Positions 31,727 through 42,634 of a stretch of DNA of 64,000 nucleotides are shown piece after piece (positions within the stretch are counted from its first letter, which is position 1; each line of letters opens with the position of its first letter). The DNA is taken from assembly GCA_902702965.1 (NCBI GenBank), contig CACRXP010000984.1:43218-107217 (forward strand), written 5' to 3'. Both the position numbers and the translations under genes were made by a program. The notes beneath the pieces are model-generated. The model was given only the letters and a program-made list of their open reading frames with translations, was not told the DNA's origin and did not search any database. Source of the stretch: Spirometra erinaceieuropaei. Taxonomy: Eukaryota; Platyhelminthes; Cestoda; Diphyllobothriidea; Diphyllobothriidae.

Positions 31727-32143
31727 CAGAATGGTATTACCGACAAAGACAAGAGGGATAAAAATGGCCATTTCTGGCTTATCAGTCGTCGTCAGCCAGT
31801 CATACCCAATCCCGAAGTGTGGAACACCCGAGGCTCGAACTCGCGACCTGTTTGTTAGAAGTCCACGTCTCTAACCACTGGGCCACGAGCTTGGTGCCTT
31901 GTCGGTTTTCGATCGGGAATATACAATGATAGGGGCACTCATCGATCGTTCGTATAGAACTCACTCGTGCCGATGTGCCTTACGGGCTCTCTCTCTCCAT
32001 TCCTTTGGTCGGTAATACCATTCTGCCTATACCATGCACCGCTGTGCGGCTGCTGGTTGGGCTCGAGAGAGAGCCCGCAAGGCAAAACGGAACGAGAAAA
32101 TTCCGTAAGAACGGTCAGTGATCGCCCCCCACCATTATATATA
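31727..32143 (-). mobile_element. Palindromic tRNA-derived short element, copy b
   Basis: The left half carries a full minus-strand tRNA-like head. The A-box-like TGGCCCAGTGGTTAG is the complement of 31871-31885. A TTCTAA anticodon-loop-like segment follows, and GAGTTCGAGCC-type B box is the complement of about 31831-31841. The SINE body with TGACGACGACTGATAAGCC follows. A GCACTCATCGATCG part starts near 31933. Inverted matches to the family's 5' part run at 32012-32130 (GAGAGAGCCCGC), and the end at 32131-32143 borders a short TATATA tract. The copy looks rearranged. Confidence 0.6.
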
Positions 32144-32284
32144 CATATGATATGACAAATGGGCGCACATGTCGTACATGTCGTGTGTCGTTTTAATGCT
32201 TAAAATTTGCAAAGGGCCACATAGTGACCCGAAGCATATTTTGATAACATATCTCAGCCAAAACCGAGCGAACGTGAAGTGGTC
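32144..32284. other. Short spacer, nothing recognised
   Basis: No feature seen. Confidence 0.3.
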
Positions 32285-32582
32285 ATTTCTGGCTTATTGG
32301 CCGTCACTTATCACTCAAGCACAACCGCTGGTGTATATTGCCTGAGATTTAAACCCGGAACCTTTACTCGCTGACAGCAACATTCTGCCATTGAGTCATG
32401 GCCCTGTTTTCCCGTCATTTGTGACCGGGAATACTAATTCTGATGGAGGGGCGCTCGCCGATAGTACCGTGAATACGCACACATTCATGATCCTTGTGAG
32501 ACAGCCAACTGTTATCTCGATCGTGTCCCAAGCCACTAGAGAACAGGTGGGTCCGTAATACGGCCGGTCAACGCCCACTACC
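32285..32582 (-). mobile_element. tRNA-derived short element, diverged copy c
   Basis: Minus strand. The 5' end GTGGTAGTGGGCGTTGACCGG abuts a (TA)n tract, as in copy d (ATAGTGGGCGCTCACCG). Further on, an A-box-like TGACTCAATGGCAGAATG (complement of about 32382-32399) and a B-box-like GGGTTTAAATCTC (complement of 32343-32355) are present. The body with GGCCAATAAGCC reaches about 32285. It is more diverged than the other copies. Confidence 0.55.
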
Positions 32583-32612
32583 ACATATATATATATATAT
32601 ATATATATATTA
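32583..32612. repeat. (TA)n microsatellite
   Basis: A pure TA tract at the 5' end of copy c. Confidence 0.85.
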
Positions 32613-33005
32613 ATGACTAAAGTGAGGCGGGATAAGTTAGAATCAATACTGTATCTGCATTCCATGTCGTCTTCACGCTCCGCCATCCTATGTTATTCAA
32701 ATTCGACCGAACGGTTGGTTGCATGTTCCCGACGCTTCAAGCCCATCCGGAACTCCATTGCTAAGGGAATTGGAAAGGCAGGTGCGAACTCATTTCTGAT
32801 TGAAAATATGCCTTATTTGCAGGGACAGAAAATGACCCATTTGTTCGCCGCAATCTATGCAATATGCGCGTTATCTGCACGACACTATGTCTGGGTTTCT
32901 GGTCATAGTTGATGGTTTTAATTACAACTGTGGGAGTGAAGGCTGAATTATGCTGAAACAGTACCGAATCTATCTGCTCGCATTTTTGGCGTCTCTGTTA
33001 CTTGC
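32613..33005. other. Unassigned spacer
   Basis: A plus-strand 99-residue ORF at 32613-32912 has no recognised domain. Unique sequence between two TA tracts. Confidence 0.35.
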
Positions 33006-33006
33006 G

Positions 33007-33039
<33 letters not shown>

Positions 33040-33040
33040 G
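33006..33040. repeat. (TA)n microsatellite
   Basis: TA tract immediately before copy d. Confidence 0.85.
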
Positions 33041-33394
33041 ATAGTGGGCGCTCACCGATCAGGTTACGGAGCATGCTCGTTCCGTTGTGCCTTGGGGCTC
33101 ATACTTAAACCCTCGCAGGCAGTCGCACAGCGACTAGTGATATATGTTGGAAAGGTAATACCGACAAAGACAAGGGAGACCGGAATGGCCATTTCTGGCT
33201 TATTAGCCGTCATCAGCCAGTCATACCCAACCCCGTGGCTCAATGGTAGAGCGTTCAACTCCATGACCAAAGATCCCGGGTTCGAATCTCAAGTGATCCA
33301 CACTTGGGGTTGGGTATGACTGGCTGATGACGGCTAATAAGCCAGAAATGGCCATTCCGGTCTTCCTTGTCTTTGTCGGTATTACCTTTCCACC
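33041..33394 (+). mobile_element. Palindromic tRNA-derived short element, copy d (best preserved)
   Basis: A 354-bp unit set cleanly between two TA tracts. The 5' part (33041-33145) resembles 13524-13630. Then come two near-perfect inverted arms of about 90 bp (about 33146-33234 and about 33304-33394). The arms share AAGGTAATACCGACAAAGAC and TGACGGCTAATAAGCC. Between them lies a tRNA-like core at 33235-33303 with A box TGGCTCAATGG (33236-33246) and B box GGTTCGAATC (33279-33288). The anticodon arm does not pair well, so it is a SINE head, not a working tRNA. Confidence 0.75.
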
Positions 33395-33415
33395 ATATAT
33401 ATATATATGTATATG
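33395..33415. repeat. (TA)n microsatellite
   Basis: TA tract right after copy d. Confidence 0.8.
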
Positions 33416-33479
33416 TAGACGAAAAGGAGGCCGCAATTTGTTGAGTTAAAAGGAGAAGATGGCATCTTACCCCAAAAAT

Positions 33480-33565
33480 TACCGAGAAAATCAACGTAGC
33501 CCGATAAGGTTAATTGCGGACTTATTGGCCGTCATTAGCTAGTCATACTCAGCCCCAAATATTAA
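33480..33565 (+). repeat. Fragment of the palindromic short-element body
   Basis: GGACTTATTGGCCGTCATTA, then AGTCATACTCAGCCCC, follow the arm order of copy d. Confidence 0.45.
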
Positions 33566-34894
33566 CCACATGATATTGCTCATCAGCAGTATTTGGGACA
33601 AACGCTCTCTCGTCTAGTCGCGGGCCTTTTGTCTAGTCAGCTGCAGTCATAAATAGACTATTCGTTTAATTGTTTTAAGCAACTTTTTCCAAACACACGC
33701 GCACTGTTGAGCCCTGACACTCGGTCCAGACTCACTCATCACAATTCAGCATGAACATATGTTAAAAAGGGCCCCAACGTAAACACAGATAGCGGATATG
33801 AACCCATATTAAAATTGCTTTCAGTCGTTGTTTTGTTACGTATTGATATTCACAATGCGGTTGAATTCGCGGACTCAAGATTGGACACAAAAGTACTACG
33901 GGAATGTCTAGTCTCGTTACCCCTTCATGTATTTTTGTAAATATATTACTATGGCTATCTCACTCATTTCAGACCTACAGGTGGTGTAAACAAACTGTTC
34001 ACCATTTAGTCGGGCCTTCCAAACTATTCCGTGTTTGGAAGATGCCTGTTCTAATGTACATCAGTCGTGTATTGTCAGCTTGTTGTCACTGGCTGTAATT
34101 GTTTACATTTTTATTTGAGAAATTTATGTATTACACTTAACATCTTAGGCTCATTGATGCGTGCAAAAGCCACCGTAGATGTGCTATTTTCTAAAATCTT
34201 GAAATATTTTTTGCTTTGAAAATATTACTTTAGCAGTGTAGCAATCTTGCTTCTCATTTCAAAGTGACGACTTTCCAATGTGCTTCCCTTTGGCCGTTGG
34301 CAAAAGCTATACCCGGCTTAGGTGGCGGCTAAAGGGTACAACAAATTCTCAATGATTTTAATAATCTTATAAATTCAAGATTGCGCAATTAACAAATGAG
34401 CAACTAAATGTGAGCTAAAGAAGTCAACAGTTGCTCTATATTGTAAGTAAGTGTGTGCATATAACAGTCTGATTTTTCTAAACGTCGTAAATATAAGCAG
34501 CGCCGATAGGAGAAAATTACCATTTGAACAAATTAATCCGATTAATTTAAGGGATATTCTGCATGATGTGTCAGTAAGAAGGCAATACCTGAGTCTTCTT
34601 GTCAGCAAATCCTTCAGCTTAGTTTTATCGCATATTTTATCTGGACGATGACATGGACTTCTGCGCAGTTAATATTAGTTTATTCTTATAAGCTATCCGT
34701 GAATCGGACAAGCCGGTCTGTCGACCTATCCAATGACTTGTCTGGTACTCTATTCAACTTATTTTAGTAGTCATTTAACAGTCAATGCTCACATTCACAG
34801 ACATGAAGTGTTCGATTCAAAGATGTTTTGAATATATCTTTTACTGTAAAAATAGGAATATGCGTTCATTTAAAAGTTTGATATTGCAGTCCTA
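33566..34894. other. Intergenic or intronic, nothing recognised
   Basis: AT-rich with short ORFs only. It could lie within the 3' part of the minus-strand FN3 gene. Confidence 0.4.
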
Positions 34895-35875
34895 ATTTTC
34901 AGCTTTGCTCGAGATTACGAAAACTGCGCCAGGGAGACTGCACCAAGGGGAAGGGGATAATATGCATCTGCGTTGGAGCTACGCCGTCTTACTCACAGCA
35001 GCCTCGAGGCTTTGTGGCAGAAAGCGCCTTTGGCTGGGAACTGGACTGCTATATTTGACTGTTTGGACGTCGCACGCGCCTGGGAGGCGGGGTTGTATTT
35101 ATTTAGCAAATTTGGGGTGAAGACTTTCACGCAACATCATAATCGGTCACTACGTGACCCTAAGCCTTTTTCAAAAATTTGCAGGACTTCGGCTGAAGAC
35201 GACTTCGGTGTACAATCGCTACGGCCCCCGTATCTACGTCAGGACTGGAGGTGTGCAAAAAAAGTCTTCTAGACAGCACAGCTGTATGAAACGGCGACGC
35301 GGGAAGTGCGCACCCTCAACCGTTGTCGCCGTCAACAGGGCCGGACCAGCATTCACAAGTCTCAAGTGCCTCCAACCCACAACACCCACATCCAAATCCT
35401 CCAAAAATGTCCACGCCGCAAACCAATATACTGCACGTCAATAGATCTTATCGGACAGTGTCCTAGTAATCAATTACTCCCACTTGATCTCTTCCTAAAC
35501 ACCTCCATCGTCACATTTGCATCGTTGCCCGCGACGGCGATCGCGCCCATTAAAACCGTTGGCGATCGATATTATGTATCTAGCCGCCGCCACTATGGGC
35601 CGTCAGCATCGCTATTGTCCCGTCAAAACTCTGTCTCCTAGGCGTCGAAGGCGACGATTGTTACATCCACAACCTTTCTGCCAGTGGAAGCATTCCTGAC
35701 TGAGATGCAGGCTGAAATGGCTCCTTCTTTTGGTGGCTTTCGAGATACTTTCACTCTGTTTGAATCCGAGTTCCCTAACCTCTTTTGTTTTTTTGTGAAA
35801 ACCTGTTCACTTGCGGAGCGGACAAACTGTTGGGCTTTGTTAGCCTTTGCGTCTGAAACTAACTGCGATATGCAC
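34895..35875. other. GC-richer stretch, unassigned
   Basis: Composition differs from the flanks. A segment near 35190-35210 (GGCTGAAGACGACTTCGG) resembles the PLE2-type hammerhead core. A minus-strand ORF at 35638-35928 has no recognised domain. Probably old retroelement debris. Confidence 0.35.
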
Positions 35876-35932
35876 TGCGCAAAACACAGTGGACATCGTC
35901 GGTAACGGACGTCGGACTGTCGTACCAACGTG
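35876..35932 (+). mobile_element. 3'-terminal scrap of the non-LTR family
   Basis: AACACAGTGGACATCGTCGG, then a GACG partner and GGACTGTCGTA, match the terminal hairpin and end seen at 29351-29390. The upstream extent is uncertain. Confidence 0.5.
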
Positions 35933-36239
35933 ATGGATATTTATGTCAGATGATCACGCCTCCAGCAGTTACCAGCCCTCATAACGTCTGACAGCGTCAT
36001 TATCCGCGTGCCACCAAACTTGAATTTTCGATGCTCCTTTTAATTGTAAGTAGCGCTTTTATATGGCCGATCGCCTCAGCAAACAGTTTTCCCGTGGTTG
36101 GATATTCAAATCATAACCAAGTGCAGAGAAGTGGTAATCCAAATTATCAATTTCTGCGTTCATGTACAACTTCATTGTTTATGCACGAACAAATATCGCT
36201 TCTCGCGACTTATAACTTTATTACTGCGCTATGCTATGA
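35933..36239. other. Unassigned
   Basis: Nothing recognised. The ORFs that run into the gap are not meaningful. Confidence 0.35.
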
Positions 36240-36280
36240 NNNNNNNNNNNNNNNNNNNNNNNNNNNNNNNNNNNNNNNNN
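36240..36280. other. Assembly gap (41 N)
   Basis: A run of N. Sequence or an exon could be missing here. Confidence 1.
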
Positions 36281-36591
36281 AGCAATTATATATAGATATG
36301 GTAGGCTAATACAAAAATATTTTTTTCCAGATTGAAGCTTAAATTCATTTAATATTTTGCAATTTGTATACGAAAACCCGACGCAGTGCGCAGTTTATTA
36401 GGAAAAATAGGGTTGCTATCGTAACATTTTAAGCGGATTGCACCAAACAGAAAACACGTTCAGAATGTATACTGTTCTTCAACAATATAAATAATTGCTT
36501 ATTTAATAAACGCAAAAAGGATATTCGTCATGTATGGGGAATTACCGCACTGGCTGAAACCACTTAAAAGCTTTCTTATAAACTTCTAAGA

Positions 36592-37015
36592 ATGCGCATA
36601 AGTCAAGCTGTATCACGCACCATTCGAGCAGCTGACGCCCGTGTACTCTTCACTAGCCCCATCCTACACGCTGACAGCCCAGACCACTTCTATGTGTATT
36701 TCCTCCTTTACCTACCCCTTTGGGGCAAAATATACTGGTCGCACGAGCCGGTGTTTGTCCAAAGGAATAAGAGAACATCTTCCAGCATGATTAGGTAAGG
36801 GTCAAATAGAGAACGCCAACAGCTCTATCTTCGCCTACATGGTAGACACAGATCCCTGTGTGGATGCCGGAAGGGCATTCCGAGTGATTTACAAGATCAC
36901 GTCAAGCTATCCAAAATCACTTGGACAGCGTCTGTTGGCAACAGCAGAGGCGGCCGCAATCGGACTATACAAACCAGTTCCATGCGCACAAAAGAACTTC
37001 CTACAGGCCCCATAG
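36592..37015 (+). pseudogene. PLE6: GIY-YIG relic of a separate lineage
   Basis: Two frames joined by a frameshift near 36790. The first has VSRTIRAADARVLFTSPIL, then a decayed nuclease core around FLLYLPLWGKIYWSHE, where a C-CGA-YIGRT-type motif would stand. The second frame (36794-37015) reads LGKGQIENANSSIFAYMVDT, AFRVIYKITSSYPKSLGQRL and LLATAEAAAIGLYKP, ending at TAG 37013-37015. I recall this C-terminal block from flatworm retroelement proteins. It differs from PLE1 to PLE5. The reverse transcriptase part is absent. Confidence 0.5.
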
Positions 37016-37401
37016 TTGCCATGGGTCAAAGCCACCATACTAGTCACCTGCGTATAATTACCTGTCTCAGTACCCACAATCTCCTTCTCTCCTCTGACAC
37101 TGACGATAATTGTGTTGTTTTTTACCTCACCAACCCAGACCCTCCCCCCCCCAAACCCCAGCTACAGAATAACTTCTGCTTGCTCGCACTTTACTTTTAA
37201 TCCTTTCGATAGCAATATAAATGTATAGAGCTAATGAGAATTAATCGAAAGCTGACGTATGCCCGCCAAATTGTTTTCTCAATAAACAATACTTGCAGTA
37301 AGTCGCCTAAACAGAAGCAGACACAAATCAGCTTTCGTGAAGCTGGCTAAACAACTTTATTCAGCTATATACGAAAGGATATTTAATAGGTAAGTGACTA
37401 C
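37016..37401. other. Presumed intron or 3' region of the FN3 gene
   Basis: No coding exon recognised. It starts (minus strand) with a good donor, GTAGTCACTT, at 37401. Confidence 0.4.
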
Positions 37402-37469
37402 CTTCGGTGTACATCTTTGCTGGCGCTGTAGTGCCATAGCCCAAGTCCGTGTATACTCGCAGTTGGACC
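37402..37469 (-). CDS. FN3 gene, 3'-most recognised exon (68 bp)
   Basis: Bounded by an acceptor (GGATATTTTAG) at 37470 and a donor (G then GTAGTC) at 37401. Joined to the next exon upstream it keeps frame: the split ATG codon is completed and reads MVQLRVYTDLGYGTTAPAK, then MYTE. It ends in phase 1. With the preceding exon it forms an FN3-like F-G strand region like the membrane-proximal ectodomain of receptor tyrosine phosphatases (NG-L-G-Y-V-R-YT pattern). A transmembrane exon should follow at lower coordinates but was not found; the gap at 36240 or a long intron may hide it. Confidence 0.65.
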
Positions 37470-37977
37470 CTAAAATATCCAAAGAACTTATATCGCAGTT
37501 TTTGTTTAACAGATGACGTAGGACTCCTACTTCCTTCTGCCTGGTAAGAATTATTCATTAGCAATCCATGAATTTCCTTCCGGACTGAACGAATCGCCAC
37601 TTGTATGGTTCACGGAAACACAATTTGAAGCGGGATTTTCAACATACAAACTAACACATTACCTACCTCGACGGCATTTAAAACGTCTAAAGTTAAATAT
37701 TATCAAATGTTGATTTTCCTGTTATCACATTATTGGCGGACAGCATTATAGGTGTTTATGCTACGAGACTTCCAGATATAAAAATAATTATTAATACTTT
37801 CTACAAAATTTCCCAAAAGTTGGTTGAGAACGAAATGCTGTAGCCGCGGACGTTGGATATAAAACTGCGCATCACAGTTTTGCATATCTACCGCGAGCGA
37901 AACGAGATTCAAAATCTACCAGCAGAAGAAAAAACAGTCTGCATCTTCAAAAGGCCCTCAAAACTAAAAGACCTTAC

Positions 37978-38144
37978 ATGAACGCGGTTCCGGAAGTTAG
38001 TCGGCCATCATAATTATGGTTGTCTGCCATATTTCCGCGACCAGAGCCAAGAAGTACATTTTCATCAGGCAGCATCAAATCCACCTTCGCTTGTGGCAAG
38101 GAAAGCCTTACCTCCCAACTTCCTTTGTTTGGATTAACATACGT
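37978..38144 (-). CDS. FN3 gene, membrane-proximal exon
   Basis: The donor is strong (AT then GTAAGGTC at 37977-37970) and the frame continues perfectly into 37402-37469. It encodes NPNKGSWEVRLSLPQAK, then ENVLLGSGRGN, then NHNYDGRLTSGTAF. The YDGRL-SGTAF block resembles the NGPL-GT-Y motif just outside the membrane in R3-type receptor phosphatases. The 5' edge is uncertain. An acceptor at 38145 (GCACTGCAG) gives phase 0, which does not fit the phase-1 donor of the FN3 exon upstream. Another acceptor near 38183 fits phase 1, or an exon is missing between. Confidence 0.5.
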
Positions 38145-40865
38145 CTGCAGTGCAAAGTGTAAACATATGTGAACTGTAGTATTTAATCAATTGGTGGTAA
38201 TTAAAAATCTACATTCGACTTTAGTCTTAATGCTACAGTAATACCATTTTCTGATTTCATTACTAATAACCCGATTCAAATATATTTCATTTCGCACATC
38301 TAATGACTATCAGAAATTGCAACTTATTAACTTTTTCTGGTGTAAACATTCGCCAAAAAGTAAGTATGTAAAACTAAAATATCTTCACACGATTGCGTTT
38401 TCTCAGACACCAAAAAACCTTCGTATGAGCATAATATTTAGATTGAAAGGTCATTTTATATGACGCTACGACTTCGAAATTGTTTAATCTGATATCCGTT
38501 ATCAGACCACGCGACGGAAGAAACTAGAGAACGCGCAGCTCCATAGTTTTTCGTGTCAATATATTCGAGGATGTCCACCTCCAGGCTAGAATTATTTTCT
38601 CCTAGTAGCGATGGTTCATAAGCAGTGTTTTAATGGGGTGAGTGCTTTTTAACCACGTGACAATGCTTGCAAACGAAGCTCTTTGAACGCGAAGCGTTAT
38701 GTCATTTAATCCTTGTGGTATACTGTCCATCGGTAGTCTGTGCTACAAGTCATCTGTTTTCAATTTGCAAGGTATTTCTGAAAACTCTTCCGCTTAGAGT
38801 CAATTTATGTGTACATTTTCGCATCCCATCACTACAGTGAAGATGCCGTGCAAGCGGTATGTTGCGCATGCTCTGGAAGTTACAGTAGATCTGCAGTCTC
38901 AAAAAATCTTAACCAAATTTCTAAACTGTGTTTTCGGTTCAACAATACTGAAGTTGCGTTTTAACATTAAATGTCAAGAAGCACGATCCCAAAACCTGTT
39001 AGCCACATAGGACACTGACTTTTGAAGGGTATCTTTCAGGCCGTCCGCACAAATTGCACTTTGTGAAAATTACTTAATAGTATAAACTTTGCCCACTTAT
39101 TGTTGGTGTTTTTTTTAAAAGCAAAAACCCATTTCTTTAACTGTCTGCAGAAGCGTTTTTCTAAACTCTCTTGGTAGCAAATAACGTTTTTCACTAACTA
39201 TGTAATCAAAGAAAGGATTTTGTCGGCTTAAAGTAAGCTCCTCATGATAGAACTTTAAATTTTGTAAATTTTCTCTTAGTTCCTCTTCGTATTACTTCGT
39301 TGGTAATGCTGTTCATAAAGTATGTTTCGTGGTCAACATCCGTTGCAAAACTTAACGAGGTATAGATGAATACATCTGATGGCATATAGGAATGTATGGG
39401 TTTATCTGTACAAAACTGTTCAACTAGTAGTTGGAAAACAATAAACGCAAAATTACTCGGAAAGCTAAATGATTTTGGGACGCAAAGAAACCCTATGTTT
39501 AAGAATACCATCTAAATGAGACGTAATTATCTATAAAATGAGTAGAAAGGGTAATATTTTCGTGCATGAGTTTTGAAATATATTTATATTGATAAGAGCA
39601 TCCAAAGTCAATAGGAAAATTCATGGGACTCAACTAGGTACTACAACTGAACTCACCCCACCAACGGGATCCGATAGTGTCGTCGAAGATGACCAAGTGG
39701 GACCCTGTGTTTGGCTTCCCCATTCGGCGGGCGTAATTACAGCAGATACGTACCGCAAGTTTCCAAGTGTAGGAACAACAAGCTTTGAGTAGGAAACCCG
39801 AATCACTAGCTGACTAGTTGGATCTTCAGGTATTTCACTTGCGAGCTTTATGTCCTGTCCTAGTGTGTTTAGCGTTTCGTATATCAACCCTGTTAAACGG
39901 TTTAAATTAAAGAAGGTACTTTACTGAAGGGAAGAATGTCAGTTTAAAGACTCCCTGTATATATATATATATATATCAATTCAAAAGTGAAGAACACATT
40001 TGGTCTTTCTTTACCTTCAGGTAAAAAATGAATAATTAGCTTTTATTCTTATCCTACATTACTAACGTTTTAAACCTTTTGGTGTCTAAAGATATTTCGT
40101 CTCAAAAAACACCAATGTGCAGCCCATTAGGAGATTTTCGGAATTTCATCAATACAAATGATAACAAATCCTGCCTAAAACTTTCGTTCGCTACAGTTTT
40201 CGATTTTCGTACTCGACCTTATGCAGTTATCTAATATGACTGCATAATTGCCAGATTACGTTCGAGGTATTTTGTTTTATTGATAATTGTTTGGATTGTT
40301 CTTGCGTAAATTAAGGCAACTCTGCATATGCATCACCATATACATCACCATTATACTCTGCGGTTTCTCATGAACATCGGATTCCTGAGCACTTGCACCC
40401 ACAATTATCATCGGCATGACCTTTAAAACTCCGAATCGGAACTCATAGAATTTTTATGGTGCGAAATTGGCACAGGTAGTTAAGTGCTCACGCATTTGTC
40501 TTAGGGATCTTATGCCAGCAAGTTCGATTTTAATATGTATATTAAACAGATTTCCGGCTTTAATAATTACACTAACGAGCTCGGTAGGTAGTCATGTGAA
40601 AAGAACTGACGATCGTTTACGCCATATGATTTTCCTACTTGTGAATCATCAATCAATTCTCTCCCAGTGCATAATTTCCAACTACTGTAATAAGTGTTTT
40701 GTTATTTTAGAGGTGCTACCCAGTACTCTTTGTAAACTACATCACCTTCGTATTTTCTTAGAGTGCAGTCAGATTAAGTAGTGTTAGGTCTTCAGTCTGT
40801 TTTCTAAAAACACAATTGCCTTTAAAAAAAACAGTGGTCACATCATCGTCAAACAGCACACATAC
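38145..40865 (-). other. Intron of the FN3 gene
   Basis: No further FN3 exon seen. It contains a diverged inverted-repeat-family fragment near 39585-39640 and a short TA tract at about 39957-39975. Confidence 0.5.
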
Positions 40866-41138
40866 CTCCATCGGCTGTTTGAATGGGCAAGCTGTAAAGA
40901 TCTTCACAGATGCTTGTTTCCGATTGGCATGCAGTGAGCTTAACACTATAGCTTCTTGAAGGCAGAAGACCTTTGATCTGGCAGGTGTGCTCGCCGACGG
41001 TGACTGTCGCAGTGCATGCCGCAGTGGATGAGGAGTCTACCAGAACTCTAAACTCAGCGTCTGTCTTCGCTTGATTACTGGACCAACTCACAAGAGCCGA
41101 CAGCGGTCCGATTGACGTGGCTTTTAGGGCGTATGGCT
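40866..41138 (-). CDS. FN3 domain exon (91 codons)
   Basis: One exon, one FN3 domain: acceptor ACTGCAG at 41139, donor G-GTATGTG at 40865, phase 1 at both ends, 273 bp. The domain begins with PYALKATSIGPLSALVSWSS (the conserved B-strand Trp) and includes LLPSRSYSVKLTAC, the E-F region with the FN3 tyrosine. It has two cysteine pairs: C-x10-C across the D-E strands and C-x6-C in the F-G loop (CQSETSIC). It is extracellular by family knowledge. Confidence 0.8.
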
Positions 41139-42322
41139 CTGCAGTTTAGGGTATATGCAGAAAGGCAAATCAGTGAGAGTAGGTTTGTTGAAGGGGTCCC
41201 TTACTTAGGGTATATGCTGTTTTACGAATTTGTCGACTCTATCCACAGCGCGTGAGCATGGTTAAGTGATTCGTGCACATAGTACATTTCGTCTAACGCA
41301 ACTGAGGGCCTGGGTAGCATGTTTTAGCATCCATAAAATAAACATCGATTAATGCCTATGGCGGATGATTAACATGCAGGGAAGTTGATATTGAAAGACG
41401 TAAGACACTGTCAAAAAATCACACTTCTTGTTAGTCAGGATTTTTTAAATGATATTTGGGAATTCATCAAGAAAGCACGATCTGGAGTGACGGGCAAAGT
41501 TAAGACAAGACAATAACATCACTCCCAAAACAAGTGCCATAGAAGACCATCGCTTGCAAGCAAGCTGGCTAGTAGAACTGTTTCCCATTAAGTGAATATG
41601 AAACTGAAAAAAGGATTCGTTAAATGTATTTAAAACTTAATCAAATAGATAAAAGGAAAACAGAACACGGATGACTATTGACAGACAGTAATTGCAAATT
41701 TGTAAACTGCTTTAAACAGCGAACTGTATCAGGTTCATAAGCAAGAAATCAAAAGTAATCTGCATTATTTTCATGTCCTGCACATTTTCCTGGAGACAGG
41801 ATGGTGTTTTAGGGAATACTGTAACATTCAACGGGAAATTCGGTCTGTGGTTGACTGTATTAGTATAATATATAGCTACCAACATGAGAGAGGGCACCTT
41901 TCCACGTGGGTCGTTTAAGTTTATAAGAACTAGTTTATTACTAGGCGACTTATCTACTCTTTAAAATGCACACCATAATATTTCAAAACTAACAACGCCA
42001 GGCCCGAGAAGCCGCAATCAAACCACCTATTTCATTGCAGTTTCTGATCTACCCCTAACAACTGCACCATTCATGGCGTAAGATTATAAATATATTCTCG
42101 TCCAGGGAAGAGCTATTTTGATTGCGAAATATATGAGGAAATGGAAGTTGTGTGGCCTCCATGTATTAGCTAACTTTTTATGACAATTTGCAATTTTACT
42201 ATCTGATTCAGGCAAGATAATGTTCCTGCAACTGCAAATCGACTGCCCTAGTTTTAAGAACAAGCCCCATGCATGCTCAGTTAAGATAATTGAAAATCGC
42301 CAAAATTTTTAAAAAGACTCAC
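41139..42322 (-). other. Intron of the FN3 gene
   Basis: No coding or repeat feature recognised. Confidence 0.55.
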
Positions 42323-42634
42323 CTTTAACTTCGGTCTTGACGGTAGTCGGTTCTGAGGGTGCTGAACACATGTCAGCTGTTGCACAGACTGAAAGCGTGA
42401 CCGAGTATAAAATATCGGTATAAAGATTGTCAATCGGACAAAAGACTTTTCCATCGACCACGGTTGTCTCGCAAACCACTTTCCTCTCTGGAATTTCGGA
42501 GTTATACGGTGCTTTCAAGGAAACCTTGTATTCAAAAGGTTCGTGAGTATCGGCAGGTGGGCTAGTCCATGTTAGTGAGAAAGACGTTGTTTTGACATTA
42601 ACAGCTTGAACATCCGAAGGTGCGTTTAATGCAT
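42323..42634 (-). CDS. FN3 domain exon (104 codons)
   Basis: Acceptor TTTTTGCAG at 42635 and donor G-GTGAGTC at 42322, phase 1-1, 312 bp. The domain starts LNAPSDVQAVNVKTTSFSLT with Trp next, then a long C-C' segment. It has C-x10-C (CETTVVDGKVFC), LYTDILYSVTLSVC, and C-x5-C (CATADMC). Same four-cysteine plan as its neighbours. Confidence 0.82.

Noticed and set aside
33235..33303. A functional tRNA gene
   Set aside because: The A and B boxes are good, but the anticodon stem does not pair and the sequence is embedded in a repeated palindromic element.
35638..35928. A 96-codon minus ORF with a Lys/Ser-rich stretch
   Set aside because: No recognised domain. It overlaps the terminal scrap of the non-LTR family.
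36031..36309. ORFs crossing the N run
   Set aside because: They pass through an assembly gap and have no supported content.
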